Source: Ditylenchus dipsaci (Eukaryota > Nematoda > Chromadorea > Rhabditida > Anguinidae). Taken from it: 64,000 bases of DNA. The stretch covers positions 62,001-126,000 of the forward strand of contig SADC01001384.1 of assembly GCA_004194705.1 (NCBI GenBank), given 5' to 3'. Of the stretch, positions 20,965-32,600 are shown one piece after another. Position 1 is the stretch's first letter; every line of letters starts with the position of its first letter. The notes beneath the pieces are model-generated. The model had not been told where the DNA came from and did not search any database. It saw only the letters and a program-made list of their open reading frames with translations. The translations under genes were made by a program, and so were the position numbers.

Positions 20965-22162
20965 ATCAAATTATTTGTCCTATCATTCTGCAAGCCCCAC
21001 TGTTTCGAAAGAACTGACAATTCACCATCGGGGTAAGTGCGGTCTGGCTTTTCCTGAATTTCGATCAAGGCGTTAATTCGACTCAGAGCTGGCGGCAACA
21101 GCATGGCAAACTGAGTTAAGAGATGAAGGCTAAGTGATAATGAGATACGAAATATACCTTGCTCGTCGTAGTCGGTCAATCCATCACGCGCATTGCTCTT
21201 TCAATGAAGACTGGTGCCACTTCGTCGCCTAGTTCCACAATATATCCAGTCTTGGCCACGCCTGGATTTTATCAACCGCCACATCCACCATCAATCAATT
21301 GATTGATATCCGGTGATCAACCGGTTGATCGGAAATTTTCGGCAACCAACCGCCATATCAACCGGTTGATTGATTCCCGTTTGATCAACCGGTTGATTAG
21401 GATTTTTTGGTAATCAACCGCCACATCAACCATCAACCGGTTGATGGTTCCTTGGTTGATCAACCGGTTGATCAAATGGTCAACCAGCAGGTAAATTTTG
21501 GTGAAATTTTCGATTTTTTTCCCACCGGTTGATAGAAAATCTCCGGTAATCAACCGCCACATCCCCATCAACTGGTTGATTGATTTCCGGTTGATCAACT
21601 GGTTGATTGGCAATTTTCGGCAACCAACCGCCACATCAACCGGTTGATTGATTCCCGTTTGATCAACTGGTTGATTGGCAATTTTCGGCAATCAATCGCA
21701 ACATCAACCACCCACCGGTTAATTGATTTTCGGTCGATGAACCGGTTGAGAAAGATGATCAACCGGTGGCCCACTGGCAAATGAACCGGTTGATAACGCC
21801 GGTTGATTGGCCAAGACTGAATATATCGACCTGCGCAATCGACGAGATAGCGAGGCTCTTCTCTATCCATGCAGATCTGCTCAACCATTCCAACCAGAAC
21901 ATTTTATATCTATAAACTGTCTATATCCCAAAAAATATATAAAACCGAACCTGGAAGTTGTTTAAGAACCAACAGTTCTTAGGTCGGCAGCGAAATCCCG
22001 AAAGAGTCAAACCAGTACCGCTTTGTTCTACACCAAAGATCTTGTCGACTCTTTTTGTTTCTGCTTTAATCTCAGTAACTAAGCGTTGCATTTGATCGAT
22101 GAACGGTCCTATTTACAGCTCCATTATTTCCATGTCTTTTTTCTCCAATGCAAATGAGTGAC
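20965..22162 (-). pseudogene. Decayed gene of unknown function, cut by a hAT insertion
   Basis: Minus strand coding-like segments: 22162-21951 (acceptor TTTTTCGCAG; contains DQMQRLVTEIKAETKRVDKI), about 21875-21820 continuing at 21238-21158, and 21110 to about 20965 (acceptor TTAACTCAG; FAMLLPPALSRINALIEIQ). Frame-consistent nonsense codons are TAA at 22113-22115 and TGA at 21176-21178. The middle segment is interrupted by the hAT-type element 21247-21819, whose 8-bp duplication lies in the coding sequence. The two halves are in the same reading frame once the element and one duplication are ignored, so this was an exon. The join between the first and second segments is unresolved. No family was recognised. 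Confidence 0.6.
21247..21819. mobile_element. hAT-type MITE, word ATCAACCGGT, inserted in an exon
   Basis: Perfect 8-bp duplication AATATATC (21239-21246, 21820-21827). Ends CAGTCTTGGCCACG and TTGGCCAAGACTG. Array of ATCAACCGGTTGAT. It is the longer relative, in opposite sense, of 9164-9513. Confidence 0.92.
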
Positions 22163-22371
22163 CTGCGAAAAATTTCAGCGCATTTTTCACTGATTTGTAA
22201 ATCATGTTTAAATGACTCCTAAGTAATTTTTATACGCTTGAAACGATAAAAAACTTATTTTCTGACATTTTTGCACACAAAAAATAGATTTAAAAAATAA
22301 ATAAATTCTGACCGAAATTCGACTTTTTGTTTTGGTCTCCAACGCAATCTAACCTGAAAAGGTAATGTATA

Positions 22372-22680
22372 CCCCGAAAAGATGGAATATTAACATAGTT
22401 TTGAATACTGGGGCCTGCCGCACAAAGAAACTCTGGTATGCATGTTTTTTCATGCATCCAGAGTCACTTTCGAGTGATTTGTGTCTAAGGTATGTGGGTG
22501 TGTGCATCTCAACTCCAAACCCCCTCCATGCATCCAGAGTCATTTTCGAGTGATTTGTGTCTAAGGTATGTGGGTGTGCGCATCTCACTTACTATAGACA
22601 TGACTCCGAGCAAGACTCTTGATCAAAAAATGCATAAACAGACTCGTTTTGCTCAGCTCTTGTGACCAAAACGTGGTAGA
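22372..22680. repeat. GC-hairpin repeat family, copy
   Basis: Shares TTGAATACTGGGGCCTGCCGC and the block from CATGCATCCAGAGTCA to GCATCTCA with 10578-10905; the block from CATGCATCCAGAGTCA is duplicated here (22451 and 22528). Confidence 0.7.
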
Positions 22681-22903
22681 ATAACTTGATACAAGGTAAT
22701 TTACCTTGGTCCCCCAAGGCTAAAAGTCACATTTTGGCCAAAAATTTTTTTAAAAAATCCATTTTTTGTGTGAAAAAAGTCGAAAAATAACTTTTTTTTA
22801 ATCCTTTTAAGCATATAAAAATTATTTATGAGTCGTTTAAACATGATTTCTAAATAAGTGAAAAATGAACTAATTTATAGAAATTTTTTTAAACTTTTTT
22901 CAG

Positions 22904-25767
22904 AACCAATCAACATTGCTAATTACATGGATGAAAAATATGAACAGCCAGGTCAGTAAATCTATGGGTGGCATTATTGTTTAAAAGAAAAGTTTTGAAA
23001 TTTTGTTTTTTTAATAATATCATCTCGACCCCTCGGAAGATTGTAAACCAAGTGTTTGGGCTCAAACGGAAAAATACGATGTGCTGAGTACGACGGTATC
23101 AAATTCAGTTCACCTTTTTTTATAAATTTCGAAGTTTCCGAAGTTCGGAACTCAGAATAACCAGTGCATTTCTTTATACAATTAATACTTAGGGAAAATG
23201 TGATGATGTACACTCGTTTAAAAAGTCATTAAACGCAGAATTAGTCGCTCTTTCTAATGAGCGCAAAAGTTTTACAATTTACAGTTTATTTTGGCAATAA
23301 ATGCGTCTTTTCAGAAAATCAGCATTCTTGAACCTCAATTTTCGTCCAAATAACGGCCATCAAAATCGGAATTCGGCTTGCACCCTTAATTTTTCGGTGC
23401 TTCAGAAAAACAATTTAATTTTGCATCTTTTTGGCCAAAACTTTCTGGAAAAGACGGGAAGAAGTGAGACTAAAAAGGCTTTGAAGTTTGCTAGACGTCC
23501 TGACTCTTTTCAATTTTTGACGTAAAACTTTTTTTTCACAATGCAAGCTTGAAATTCTGAGATCGGATTCGTGATTAGCGTATCTGATTTGTATGAGAAA
23601 CTACTCTAAGAAGTATTATTTGACTATCATACTTCAAATTCTTCTTAAGACAATAAATATTCTAATTATAAAGTATTGACTCGTTTAAATATTTATTGTC
23701 TTGAAAGGAATTTGAAATAGACAGTCAAATTATACTTCTTAAAATAGTTTCACAAGCAAATCTAATATACTGCTCATGAATCCCTTGTCTGAACTTCAAG
23801 CTTGTCTTCTAAAGAAAAATTTCAAGTCAAAAACTAAAAATTGTTAGGATGACTAGCAAAATTCAAATGCCTTTTCAGTATTATTTCTCTCCGCTTTTTA
23901 CGGAAAGTTTTGGCCACGAAAATGCAGAGCCGAATTCATTTTCGGGTAATATTTAAACGTGCCCGCTAATCTGTGAAAAATGCCCGCTAATTTCGTGAAA
24001 AATGCCCGCTAATCGAAAATGCCCACTAATCTTTGAACAATGCCCGCTAATTTGTGAAAAATGCCCGCTAATTTTCGAAAAATTGCCCGCTAATTTTTTT
24101 TCTCGTCATTTTTAGTCAAAATTTTGTGGGAATTCAAATTTTCTAGTCAGAAAATAACTTGGATTGGTCAGAATCCCACCGCGGAATGGCCAGAAGCGCC
24201 TGAAAGTTGGTTTTTTGGGGGTTTACTAAAGGGGGGTATACTTTTTGTGAAAAATCGATTGAGCGGATCAGATTTCGAGTTCGATGGGCTTAATTGCTCA
24301 GAATTCCAGGCTGGCGGTGGTTTTTAAATTTTTTAGTCTGAACCAACCAAACCAAGTGGTCGTCCACTTGGATCAAAAATTTTTTTACGTTTTTCATGGT
24401 CCAAAACCTGTTTTCTAGATCAACTCCGGCATGCTAAAGATTGTTTGACAATGGTGAAATCACGTTTTATCGAGAAATTTTTGAGTTATTGCTAACGATT
24501 GATTTTTGTAAATCAAGAATTAGCAATAACTCAAAAATTTCTCGATAAAACGCCATTTTACCACTGTCAAACCATCTTCAGCATGCTCGAATTAGTGCAG
24601 AAAACAGGTTTTGGACCACGAAAAACGTAAAAAAATGTTTTGATCCAAGTGGACGACCCCTTGGTTTGGTTGGTTCAGACTAAAAAATTTAAAAACCACC
24701 GCAAGCCTGGAATTCTGAGCAATTAAGCCCATCGAACCCGAAATCTGATCCGCTCAATCGAATTTTCGCAAAAAGTATACCCCCCTTTAGTAAACCCCCA
24801 AAAAACCAACTTTCAGGCGCTTCTGGCCATTCCGCGGTGGGATTCTGACCAATCCAAGTTATTTTCTGACTAGAAAATTTGAATTCCCGCAAAATTTTGA
24901 CTAAAAATGACGAGAAAAAAAATTAGCGGGCAATTTTTCGAAAATTATCGGGCATTTTTCACAAATTAGCGGGCATTTTTCAAAGATTAGCGGGCATTTC
25001 CGATTAGCGGGCATTTTTCACAGATTAGCGGGCATTTTTCACAGATTAGCGGTCATAATTAAATACCACCCATTCATTTTCTGATGTAAAAAAGCGGGAA
25101 TTGAATAAGTTTTTGAACGAGTGTACATCATCAGAGTCTTACTCATTATAAATTGTATAAAGAAATGTACTTGTTATTCTGAGTTTCGAACTTCGGAAGG
25201 CCACAGCTCGACGAAATTGTTAGAAAAGCAGACTGAATTTGATGCTATCGTACTCAGCACATCGTAGGCTTTTGTTTGAGCACGAACCGTCAACTTCAAA
25301 TTTAAATGATTGAATTTCTCCAAAAGTGACCCAAGATTAACTTCTGAACTCTTTTTTTTCTGCTCAAAACAATAAAAGAAACTTGCACGATGAAAGAAAT
25401 GTATCTTTTATCGTATCAAGTGGAAAAAAAGAGTTCGGCAGGTAATTTTGGGTTAATTCCCAAAAAATCCGAGTATCGGGCAGCTATAAAAGTACCATTT
25501 GCACAAGTTTCAGCTGCTGGAGACAGTGATGTTAACTGCCTAAACAGACTTTTTGATTGTCACAAACCGGAAATGCTTGCTATGTGTGCAGGCACTTGTT
25601 CTAGAGAAAGTTTGTTTTAGAGTTGAATGAGAAGGAATTTTTTATAAAATAAAATTTTAGAGAACAAAGAAGACCACGGACAAAACTGTGAATCTATGGC
25701 TGATTTGTGTGACAATGCAATCTATGCAGATATGATGAAAGTGTATTGCAAAGGCACTTGTCTATAA
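22904..25767 (+). CDS. Small secreted-type protein with two ShK-like modules, 5' partial
   Basis: Exons 22904-22951, 25379-25609 and 25661-25767 (stop 25765) join in phase 1 each time. The last two exons each encode a short module with the spacing Cys-x6-7-Cys ... Met ... Cys-x3-Cys. The second has NCESMADLC followed by a Tyr-x-x-x-Met-x-x-x-Cys-x3-Cys pattern close to ShKT domains, which are abundant in secreted nematode proteins. Two of the usual six cysteines are absent from each module, so these are reduced or divergent forms. A first exon with a signal peptide should lie upstream and was not identified. The 2.4-kb intron 1 contains a large foldback complex (22975-25340). The function (adhesion, channel or enzyme modulation) cannot be told from sequence. 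Confidence 0.6.
22975..25340. repeat. Outer palindromic element around a MULE-like foldback
   Basis: The outer left arm (22975-23250: AACGGAAAAATACGATGTGC, GTACACTCGTT) is complemented at 25090-25300. An inner palindrome spans 23300-23930 around AATAAATATT...TTTATTGTCTTG (centre about 23670). Similar arms occur at 46850-48250 and 62990-64000. The foldback 23944-25071 has inserted into it. Confidence 0.6.
23944..25071. mobile_element. MULE-like foldback, 1.1-kb near-perfect palindrome
   Basis: 10-bp duplication ATTCATTTTC (23934-23943, 25072-25081). Two arms of about 555 bases meet near 24507. Each arm begins with several copies of TGCCCGCTAATTTGTGAAAA and then carries the same 66-68-codon open frame (24124-24327 + and 24689-24892 -), differing in a few residues. 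The frame is probably non-coding because the identical arm forces it. Confidence 0.88.
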
Positions 25768-25799
25768 AGAATATGTGGTTTTGATAATTAAATACTGAG

Positions 25800-26190
25800 T
25801 ATCTTCATCTTTTGAAATCGGTTACTACTTTTTTCTAGATTTATTTTTGAAATTCTGTTTCCGCTAATCAATTTTTTCAAGTTTTGGTAAATAATGTCTC
25901 AAACACAATGTTCACGTGGTTTCCCCGTAGTTTGGGTCATGCTTTATTTATTGCCTCTGAATGGGCTAGTAACGAACCAGAAGATGAATCAAGCTACAGT
26001 TCATTTTTTAATGATATAGAAAAAAGTTGACAGTGAGAAAAAATTGCTTGGCAAAAGCAGAATTTCAAAAATGTTCCATAAAAAGGTTATTTCAAAAAGC
26101 TAAAATTTCTTGATACACTTTTTAGATTTTCAAATTTTGCTTATATATCCAAAGCTATTAAATAAACAGTGAAATATGTGAAACTGGCCC
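25800..26190. other. Spacer after the ShK-like gene
   Basis: AT-rich; possible poly(A) signal region follows the stop. Nothing recognised. Confidence 0.3.
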
Positions 26191-26200
26191 GCACACTAGA

Positions 26201-26812
26201 GACATTATTGAGAGGTTCTTTATTGACTACACACAAACAATGCATCTCACAAAGACATAAAGATCTATTGATCATTGGAAATTCATGGATAACTGGCTTC
26301 TTTGACCACTTGACTGTGACTTGACTGATGCTGGAGACGACTGGTTGAAGAGATGACCCACTGGTTGGAACGACTTGTTGGACGATAAATTGCTGAGCTG
26401 ACCCTTCGGCTGGATGGATGACGAGGACAGAACAGGTGAACTAAGCTGCTTCTCTAGTTCTTGTGGAGCGGAGACGACTTTATGCAGTTAGCGCTTAAGG
26501 CCCGCCGACCTCCAACTGTCCCAGTGTGTGGCTCTTTGTCTTGAACCCAGAGAAATGTAGATCTTATGAAAGCAAATACGCCTGAGATCTGAAAAAGTAC
26601 CCAAGTTCCTATCGGAACCTGAGTCTGGATTTGCCCACCGCTTGCCCTTATTCAATGTGGAACCAATATTTCCGAATCCTTTTAGGTCCACCTGGATGTG
26701 ACCGTAGTCCTTAGAGTAATTGCTGAGCAATCGATAGCTGAGAATTAAATTCTTGAAAAAGAAAGTTGATGAAGGCAAAAGTGCTGTGTGCAAGCTCGAG
26801 AATTCTCACCAG
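26201..26812 (-). mobile_element. Possible solo LTR or inserted segment of unlike composition
   Basis: Flanked by the 8-bp direct repeat ACACTAGA (26193-26200, 26813-26820). Base composition is more balanced than its surroundings. On the minus strand AATAAA occurs about 20 bases before the end, as in LTRs, but TG...CA ends are missing. One minus frame is open from 26793 to 26488 and continues past a TAA to about 26276 with a Gln/Ser-rich sequence; a decayed exon is the alternative. An A-rich tract (26826-26890) follows. Confidence 0.35.
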
Positions 26813-26929
26813 ACACTAGATTTGATACAGTAGCGGAAAAAAAGAATAAAAATAAAAAAGAAAAAAGAAAAAAAATCAAAAAAAAAATCATTGTGTAGCG
26901 TTCCAAATTGTGTAGCCTTCGGGGTTTTT

Positions 26930-27440
26930 TTACACAAAGTCGAAAATGCTTAACGTTACATTGTAGAAATCTTTTTGGCTACATTTTGAGCTATTTAACT
27001 GTTCGATTCATACACCCTCCAGGGACGAGTATCAATTTCAATCCTCGAGGTTATAGGAATTTTCATGGAAAAATCACCTTGCAAACACAATCTTCAAATT
27101 TTTTGAATTTATTAGTTACCCAGTCGGCAAAGGCACAACCTCATGGTTCAGAAGAACTTCTTAGCTACATTCTGAACTATCAAAAAGATTGATTCATAAC
27201 TCATCTCTAGATGAGTATAAATTTTAAGTTCCAAGGTGCCATCTTTTACATGCAAAAAATTTAACTTTTTGCAACATTCCTAATTTTTTTAAAGTTTTGT
27301 TATTAAGTTAAAGAAGCTCAACGTCACAATGTAGAGCTACTTTTCAGCTACATGTTAAGCAAACTCTGAGACGAGTATCTATTTCAACTTTCAAAGTGCC
27401 AAGTTGAACTTTTTGGGCATTCTTTTTTGAATCTTTTTCT
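26930..27440. repeat. Three degenerate tandem units of about 150-190 bp
   Basis: Shared words in each unit: TAGCTACATTTTGAGC-like, then CTCCAGGGACGAGTATCAAT-like, then TTTCAA...AGGTGCCA. Units start near 26935, 27125 and 27305. Confidence 0.5.
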
Positions 27441-27499
27441 TTTGTACGTTTTTTTACGGGTTATTTTTCAGTTTTTTTTGGAAAAAAGTAGCTTTGTAA

Positions 27500-27890
27500 C
27501 TTTGGTTATTCAGCTTTCCGTCCAGCGCCGGGCAGTGGCGCCAAGAACCGGCAGCGGACGCGGCTCCTTATATTGCTAAAGTTCACCTAGCGCCAAACCG
27601 GTCTCTGCGGTTGTAAGGAAATTGTGGGCATAGTGAATAATTGCAACCAGTGGCATCTGTCACCTTAGTCGGTAGCTCATTAAAAGAATTCATAACACGC
27701 GCCGTTCAGGCGCCTCTCCACCTTGTTTATATAGTATTATTTTTTTCAGCCTTGAGCCGCATAATGACTAAGACACATATAAAATTGGCTAAGCGACATA
27801 TGTCTTTTCGCTGAAAATTAAATAAGGTAAATAATTAGGCCATTTTTTTTGGTTTTATTGTTATTTGTCTTTAATTGTTTGCAAACTTTT
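27500..27890. other. Unrecognised GC-richer block
   Basis: 27525-27600 is rich in CGCC/GGCG words (GCGCCGGGCAGTGGCGCC) and is followed by AT-rich sequence. No coding frame or element boundary was found. Confidence 0.3.
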
Positions 27891-27897
27891 TAAAATA

Positions 27898-28056
27898 CCG
27901 TATTTTCTCTAATAATGACCCCTCTCTAATAATGACCCCCCCCCATCCTTATTTTTGACTAGGATTTCAGAGTTAAGGCCATTTTTGATTGACAATTTCG
28001 GGATTTTTGAGGGGTAGAAAAATAATGACCGCGGGTCATTATTAAAGAAAATACGG
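27898..28056. mobile_element. MITE, CCGTATTT family, word AATGACCC
   Basis: TA-flanked (27896-27897, 28057-28058). Left end has TAATAATGACCCC twice; right end has the inverted pair AATAATGACCGCGGGTCATTATT. Short copy with a C-run. Confidence 0.85.
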
Positions 28057-28099
28057 TATATAGGTACGTTTCTATGATTTTTTAAATTTTTCTGTACAC

Positions 28100-29670
28100 A
28101 ACAAGTATCAATCATGGTACTAATTCAGTTTAGCTCGCCACCCCAATTTTTGATTTTTATGTGAGTTTGATGCGACAAACATATTTTATTCAACAATTTG
28201 AGACCATTAATAGAACATACTATCTCTTCTACTGAACTTACGAACTCAAATTGAAATCGCGGAATTCTTTCATGCCTGCAACATAAAAAGATGGATAAAC
28301 TAATGAAACTATGAATACAAAATTTTGGAGCTTACAAAAAAGCAAGCTCAATAATAACTTTTATTTATGAAAATAAAAAGCAAATAAAGGCACGTTCACA
28401 AACTTTGGGATTTTTACTGACCCTAAATTGAATTTCGAAAGTCTCAGGTTTAATGATCCCAACTTTTATGGTAAACTCGAAAATTAAGCAACACATGTAG
28501 ACTTTGATAAGTTTTCTGAACTTTAGGCTCCGGTTCACTCTTAGAAGTGTTGAGATCAAAGAGATGTGTAAACAGGCAGTGGTTTAAAAAGTGGGACACA
28601 CAAAAACATGACAGAAGATTCTATTAAATTACTACAGTGAAACTTCGTTATAACGTACCCGCGAAAAAATCTGACTTTTCGCATTAGAGGATTGTAAATT
28701 TGCATTTAAATGAAAGCTTTTGTCAAATTTTAGTCGAAATATTTTTTTTCAAAAAATTTATTTTTTATGTAAAAAGGATTGGAAAACAAAGTTTTATCAT
28801 TTTTAGAGCACAAAAGTTACACAGAAGACGTTTCAACATGATTTGAAAAAAAATTGTGAAATGCGCTCCTCCCCCTAGGGTTGCTTTTTGCCTTTTTAAA
28901 CAGACTTTGCCTTTTTTAGATGCCTCGCATTTTTTCGAGAAGAAAAAAGGAAATTTGTTACACCTGATTTTTTTGAGAAATTGTTTTACATTAAATGCCT
29001 TTTTCGAGAAATTTTTTTACATTAAATGTCTTTTTTTCACAGGCTCATGTTTTTTTTGGAAATCAGAGATGGCAATTGTCTCTCGCTGGACTAAATAAGT
29101 TCCTGTATCTTTTCTTTGTTTGTTCAACACTTATTGTTTTTTCTGCCTCTGCTGCAGTCGGAAAGAAAGAAGCCGTCTGGCTGCATATCTCCCTTTGGGG
29201 CCACATTTTCTACTCTTTGTATATTAGTTGTGCCCCTTGCACTCTTTCTCTCCAGCTTAAAGCCCTAGGATGACTATTGCAAACTTAATGTTTGGATATA
29301 AATATAGTAGAGGTTTGATAGTTCCTCATTTTGTTAGCTGGGAATCCCGGTATATATCAAGAAAAAACTGAAACGAAACGAAATTGTCCCGGCGGGACTC
29401 CGGGACGGCATCTTGGGTCGAATTTCAGTCTTTCTTGGGGACGGAATGGGATGGGGTCCGGCCGTGACCCTTCCCGTTCCTGTCTCAATGATATGTTACC
29501 ACTTATTAAAATTAGTGATTCAAATACAACTAAAATAAATCCACACGACCAACAATCTCTACAAAAGACAATATAAAAATCTTTGTGCTCAAAATAACTT
29601 TTGTTTTAATTGTATTTCCGTTTGAATTGTGAACACATTGAAAATTTTACAATTTTTAATTGTATTCTCT
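28100..29670. other. Region without recognised genes
   Basis: Contains CAGTGAAACTTCGTTATAACG at 28635, a Tc1/mariner-type end without a matching partner, and several T-rich stretches. Open frames lack splice context or motifs. Confidence 0.3.
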
Positions 29671-29674
29671 TCAG

Positions 29675-32600
29675 GCTTTCTTCGACTATCCGATGGTTTG
29701 CTTTCAACGCTGGAGGCTCCTTTTTTGGCTTATGCTTTTTGCTTGGTTCAGCGTCGCTCAAAAATTATCAGAGCGTAAGTCATTTAAAAATATATTTGCT
29801 CGATATAGCAATGCTCGATATAACCTCTCGGAAAAATTCGTTTTGTTGGTTTAACTACAGTTTTTCGTTACATTCGAACCTGGATAAGCGGACATAGGGG
29901 TTGCAGAGTGTAGCTTTTTCGGCCACAAAAAATGCTACAACCCTTTTACAGAATTTGCATAAGATGACTCATTGCTTTTTATTTTCCAACTATAAAAAAA
30001 ATTTTCAAGACTTTTATAAAAGGGTAAGACAGATGTCTTTCAACTGGTATGTAAAAACATCAGATGCACTAATAAAATGATTGAAAAAACAAGCGATGAA
30101 AAAAAAGTCTTTTCAAAAAATGCTACACCTTGGCCGGAAAAACCACACCTTGCTAACCCCGGCGGACACCCCTCGGGACCGATGAGAAGTGTACGTTTAT
30201 CGGGGTGTCCATTTGGTTACTACGCATTTGGGCACATCGCATTTGGGCACCCGCATTTGGGCACCCGCATTTGGGCACACCGCATTTGGGCCCCCGCATT
30301 TGGGCACCGCATTTGGGCACCGCATTTGGCCCCGATTTTAAAGTTCCATATTTTGAAATTATAAATTGAAATGTATCAATATGTTACTGTTTTATAATAA
30401 AATTTGTATTCATTTCAGGTCCGAATACTTTCCATCGAAAATTTTGACTTTTCTAGATTTTTTACCTGCCTGCCTTCGGCAGGCAACCTAATTCAATAGG
30501 AAGCCCCTTGGGGGTACATGGTCCGGGATAAGGGCTGACCCTTTGGGTACATGGTATGGGATGCGGCCCAAATGCGTGTCAACGAAGCGGCTTAAGGTCA
30601 AACGCCCGTGCCCGAAAAATTGACAAATTTCAATTTATAATTTAAAATATAGAACTTTAAAATGCGGTGCCAAATGCGGTGCCCAAATGCGGTGCCCAAA
30701 TGCGGGGCCCAAATGCGGTGTGCCAAATGCGGGTGCCCAAATGCGGGTGCCCAAATGCGGTGTGCCCAAATGCGTGGTAACGGTCCATTTACCGGGGGTA
30801 CGTTTTCCATAAATGTAGTTTACTCGACCAAATCGGGTGACCATAGGGTGTCGGTTTATTTGGGGTGTCCGTCTATCGGGCTGTCCGTTTATCCAGGTTT
30901 GACTGTATAACCACTGATTTCGGTCGGTCCATTGAGGGACGTTGTAACGAGCGTCGACTGTACCTAAAACTTTTCAATATCCTTTTAAGAAATTAATGAC
31001 GTTGAGAAGATGATGTCGCACTTCAAGGATATCACCGATCCAATGGCTAACTTGCTGACCAGGTTGGGCTCGGTAGGATCTAAAATTGCGCCGTTTGCCG
31101 AACTTGCATTTTCCGTTGGATCACTTGTTGCTGGGACCCTTCATGTTGCTGGACACGTTAGTTTTTTTATCTGTAAAGAAAGATTCACATTTAATTAGTT
31201 TAGACTGAATCCGATGAATATAAGGCACTTATGCTTTTGAACGCTACAACGACAGTTCAGTTCAAAAAAAATGAAGAGACAGTCCGACTTTCACAGAAAC
31301 TGTTGGATGGCGGTCTACAAATGGGAGTTTATAATCGAGTAAGGTTTTGGGTTGACAAAAATCTTGAATGTGCTAATAAAATACTTGTTAGGAAATTCGA
31401 GACCAGCTAGACATACTTCACTCTGAGATGAAAATGATGTGGAACCCAAACTTGGATAAGACTCAAGCCGTTGTCAATGTATTTAAGCATACTTGCTTGC
31501 AGAGAAATCCCAAAGATCTTCTACTTGTAGGTTTTTTATTTTTCAGCCATATGACTAATACAATTCGAAAAAAAAACAGAGAATATTTTTGCTAAAATTT
31601 GCATGCTTTGCAAATCTAATGTGGCACCTTCAGGTCATCCATGGCATGACTGTTCGAGGCTGCCACCGTCTTCCAACTCGCCGTGACGTGCAAATTTTAG
31701 CCGAGGCAAGACAAGTCTTCCGTGATATCAAGCTTTACAATGTAATCAACATTGCCTACACCATGCACCACATAAAGAGCCAGTTTGAAGAGGACAAAGA
31801 AAGTGAGTTGTTATGAGCTGCCTGAAAATATGAAGCTTTTTAAAATTCTAGGCGTGATTGCTACTCTTCAGGCTCACTCCAATTCATCCGATGAACTTCT
31901 CGAGGAAATCAAATGGGGTGAGTGGTTTTTTAATAATAGTCATTCAAACTTCAACTTACAGCTTTTACGTCCAAAGTTTGGAAATTAGAGGACGCCATGA
32001 AAATGATTAAGCAAGTTTTTGCCAACAGACGAATTACAGTCAAGCCAACAAAGTTTCTCTTTAACTTTTAACAGTAGATAAACGTATTCAAATTTAGTTG
32101 TCTGACTAGAACGATGGTGGAGGCGACCAACTACCGTTATTTGGAAGCGATGGAATTTTCTGATTTGCTGATCAAGGACATGGCTAGAGCTGTGAGTCAG
32201 TTATTATTTCCATGGTGTAATGAAAATCGTTATCATTTGAAAAATTAGGCTGGTTAGAAAATTATGACAGCAGCCCAAGTGCCCACCCTCCAAAAAGTAT
32301 TTTTCTCTAAGCCAAATTTTTTCATTTTTTACTTATTTCACACCTATTGCACCTACAATGCCAGGGCATTTGGTCGCTTTGCGGCCAAAGAACAGCAAAC
32401 TCAATATTGCAACAGATTATGGTGAAAAAAAAATCAAGGAAACCGAATAATGGAGGTTAAGAGAAAATACTCTTTCAAGGGGGCGGGCACTTGGGCTTTT
32501 ACGAAAATTTTTTGCCTTAAGAATTCAAATTTAAAAAAAAAGCATTTTGTATAATACATGTATCGTCCTATGACAACTGCTAAAATTTTAGGTTGTTTTT

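Noticed and set aside
9164..21819. CRISPR-like array from regularly repeated ATCAACCGGTTGAT
   Set aside because: Spacing is irregular, units are palindromic words inside elements with 8-bp duplications, and the genome is animal.
24124..24892. Pair of identical 66-68-codon ORFs on opposite strands
   Set aside because: They are mirror images forced by the palindrome; no start context, splice sites or motif.
29331..29576. 81-codon ORF with GGTPGRHLGSNFSLSWG
   Set aside because: The GC-richer segment looks like another word-rich repeat (CCGGGACGG, GGGACGGAATGGGATGGG); no splice context or family.
30077..30910. ORFs rich in WAHRIWAP or similar
   Set aside because: Translations of the GCATTTGGGCAC array in a foldback MITE.
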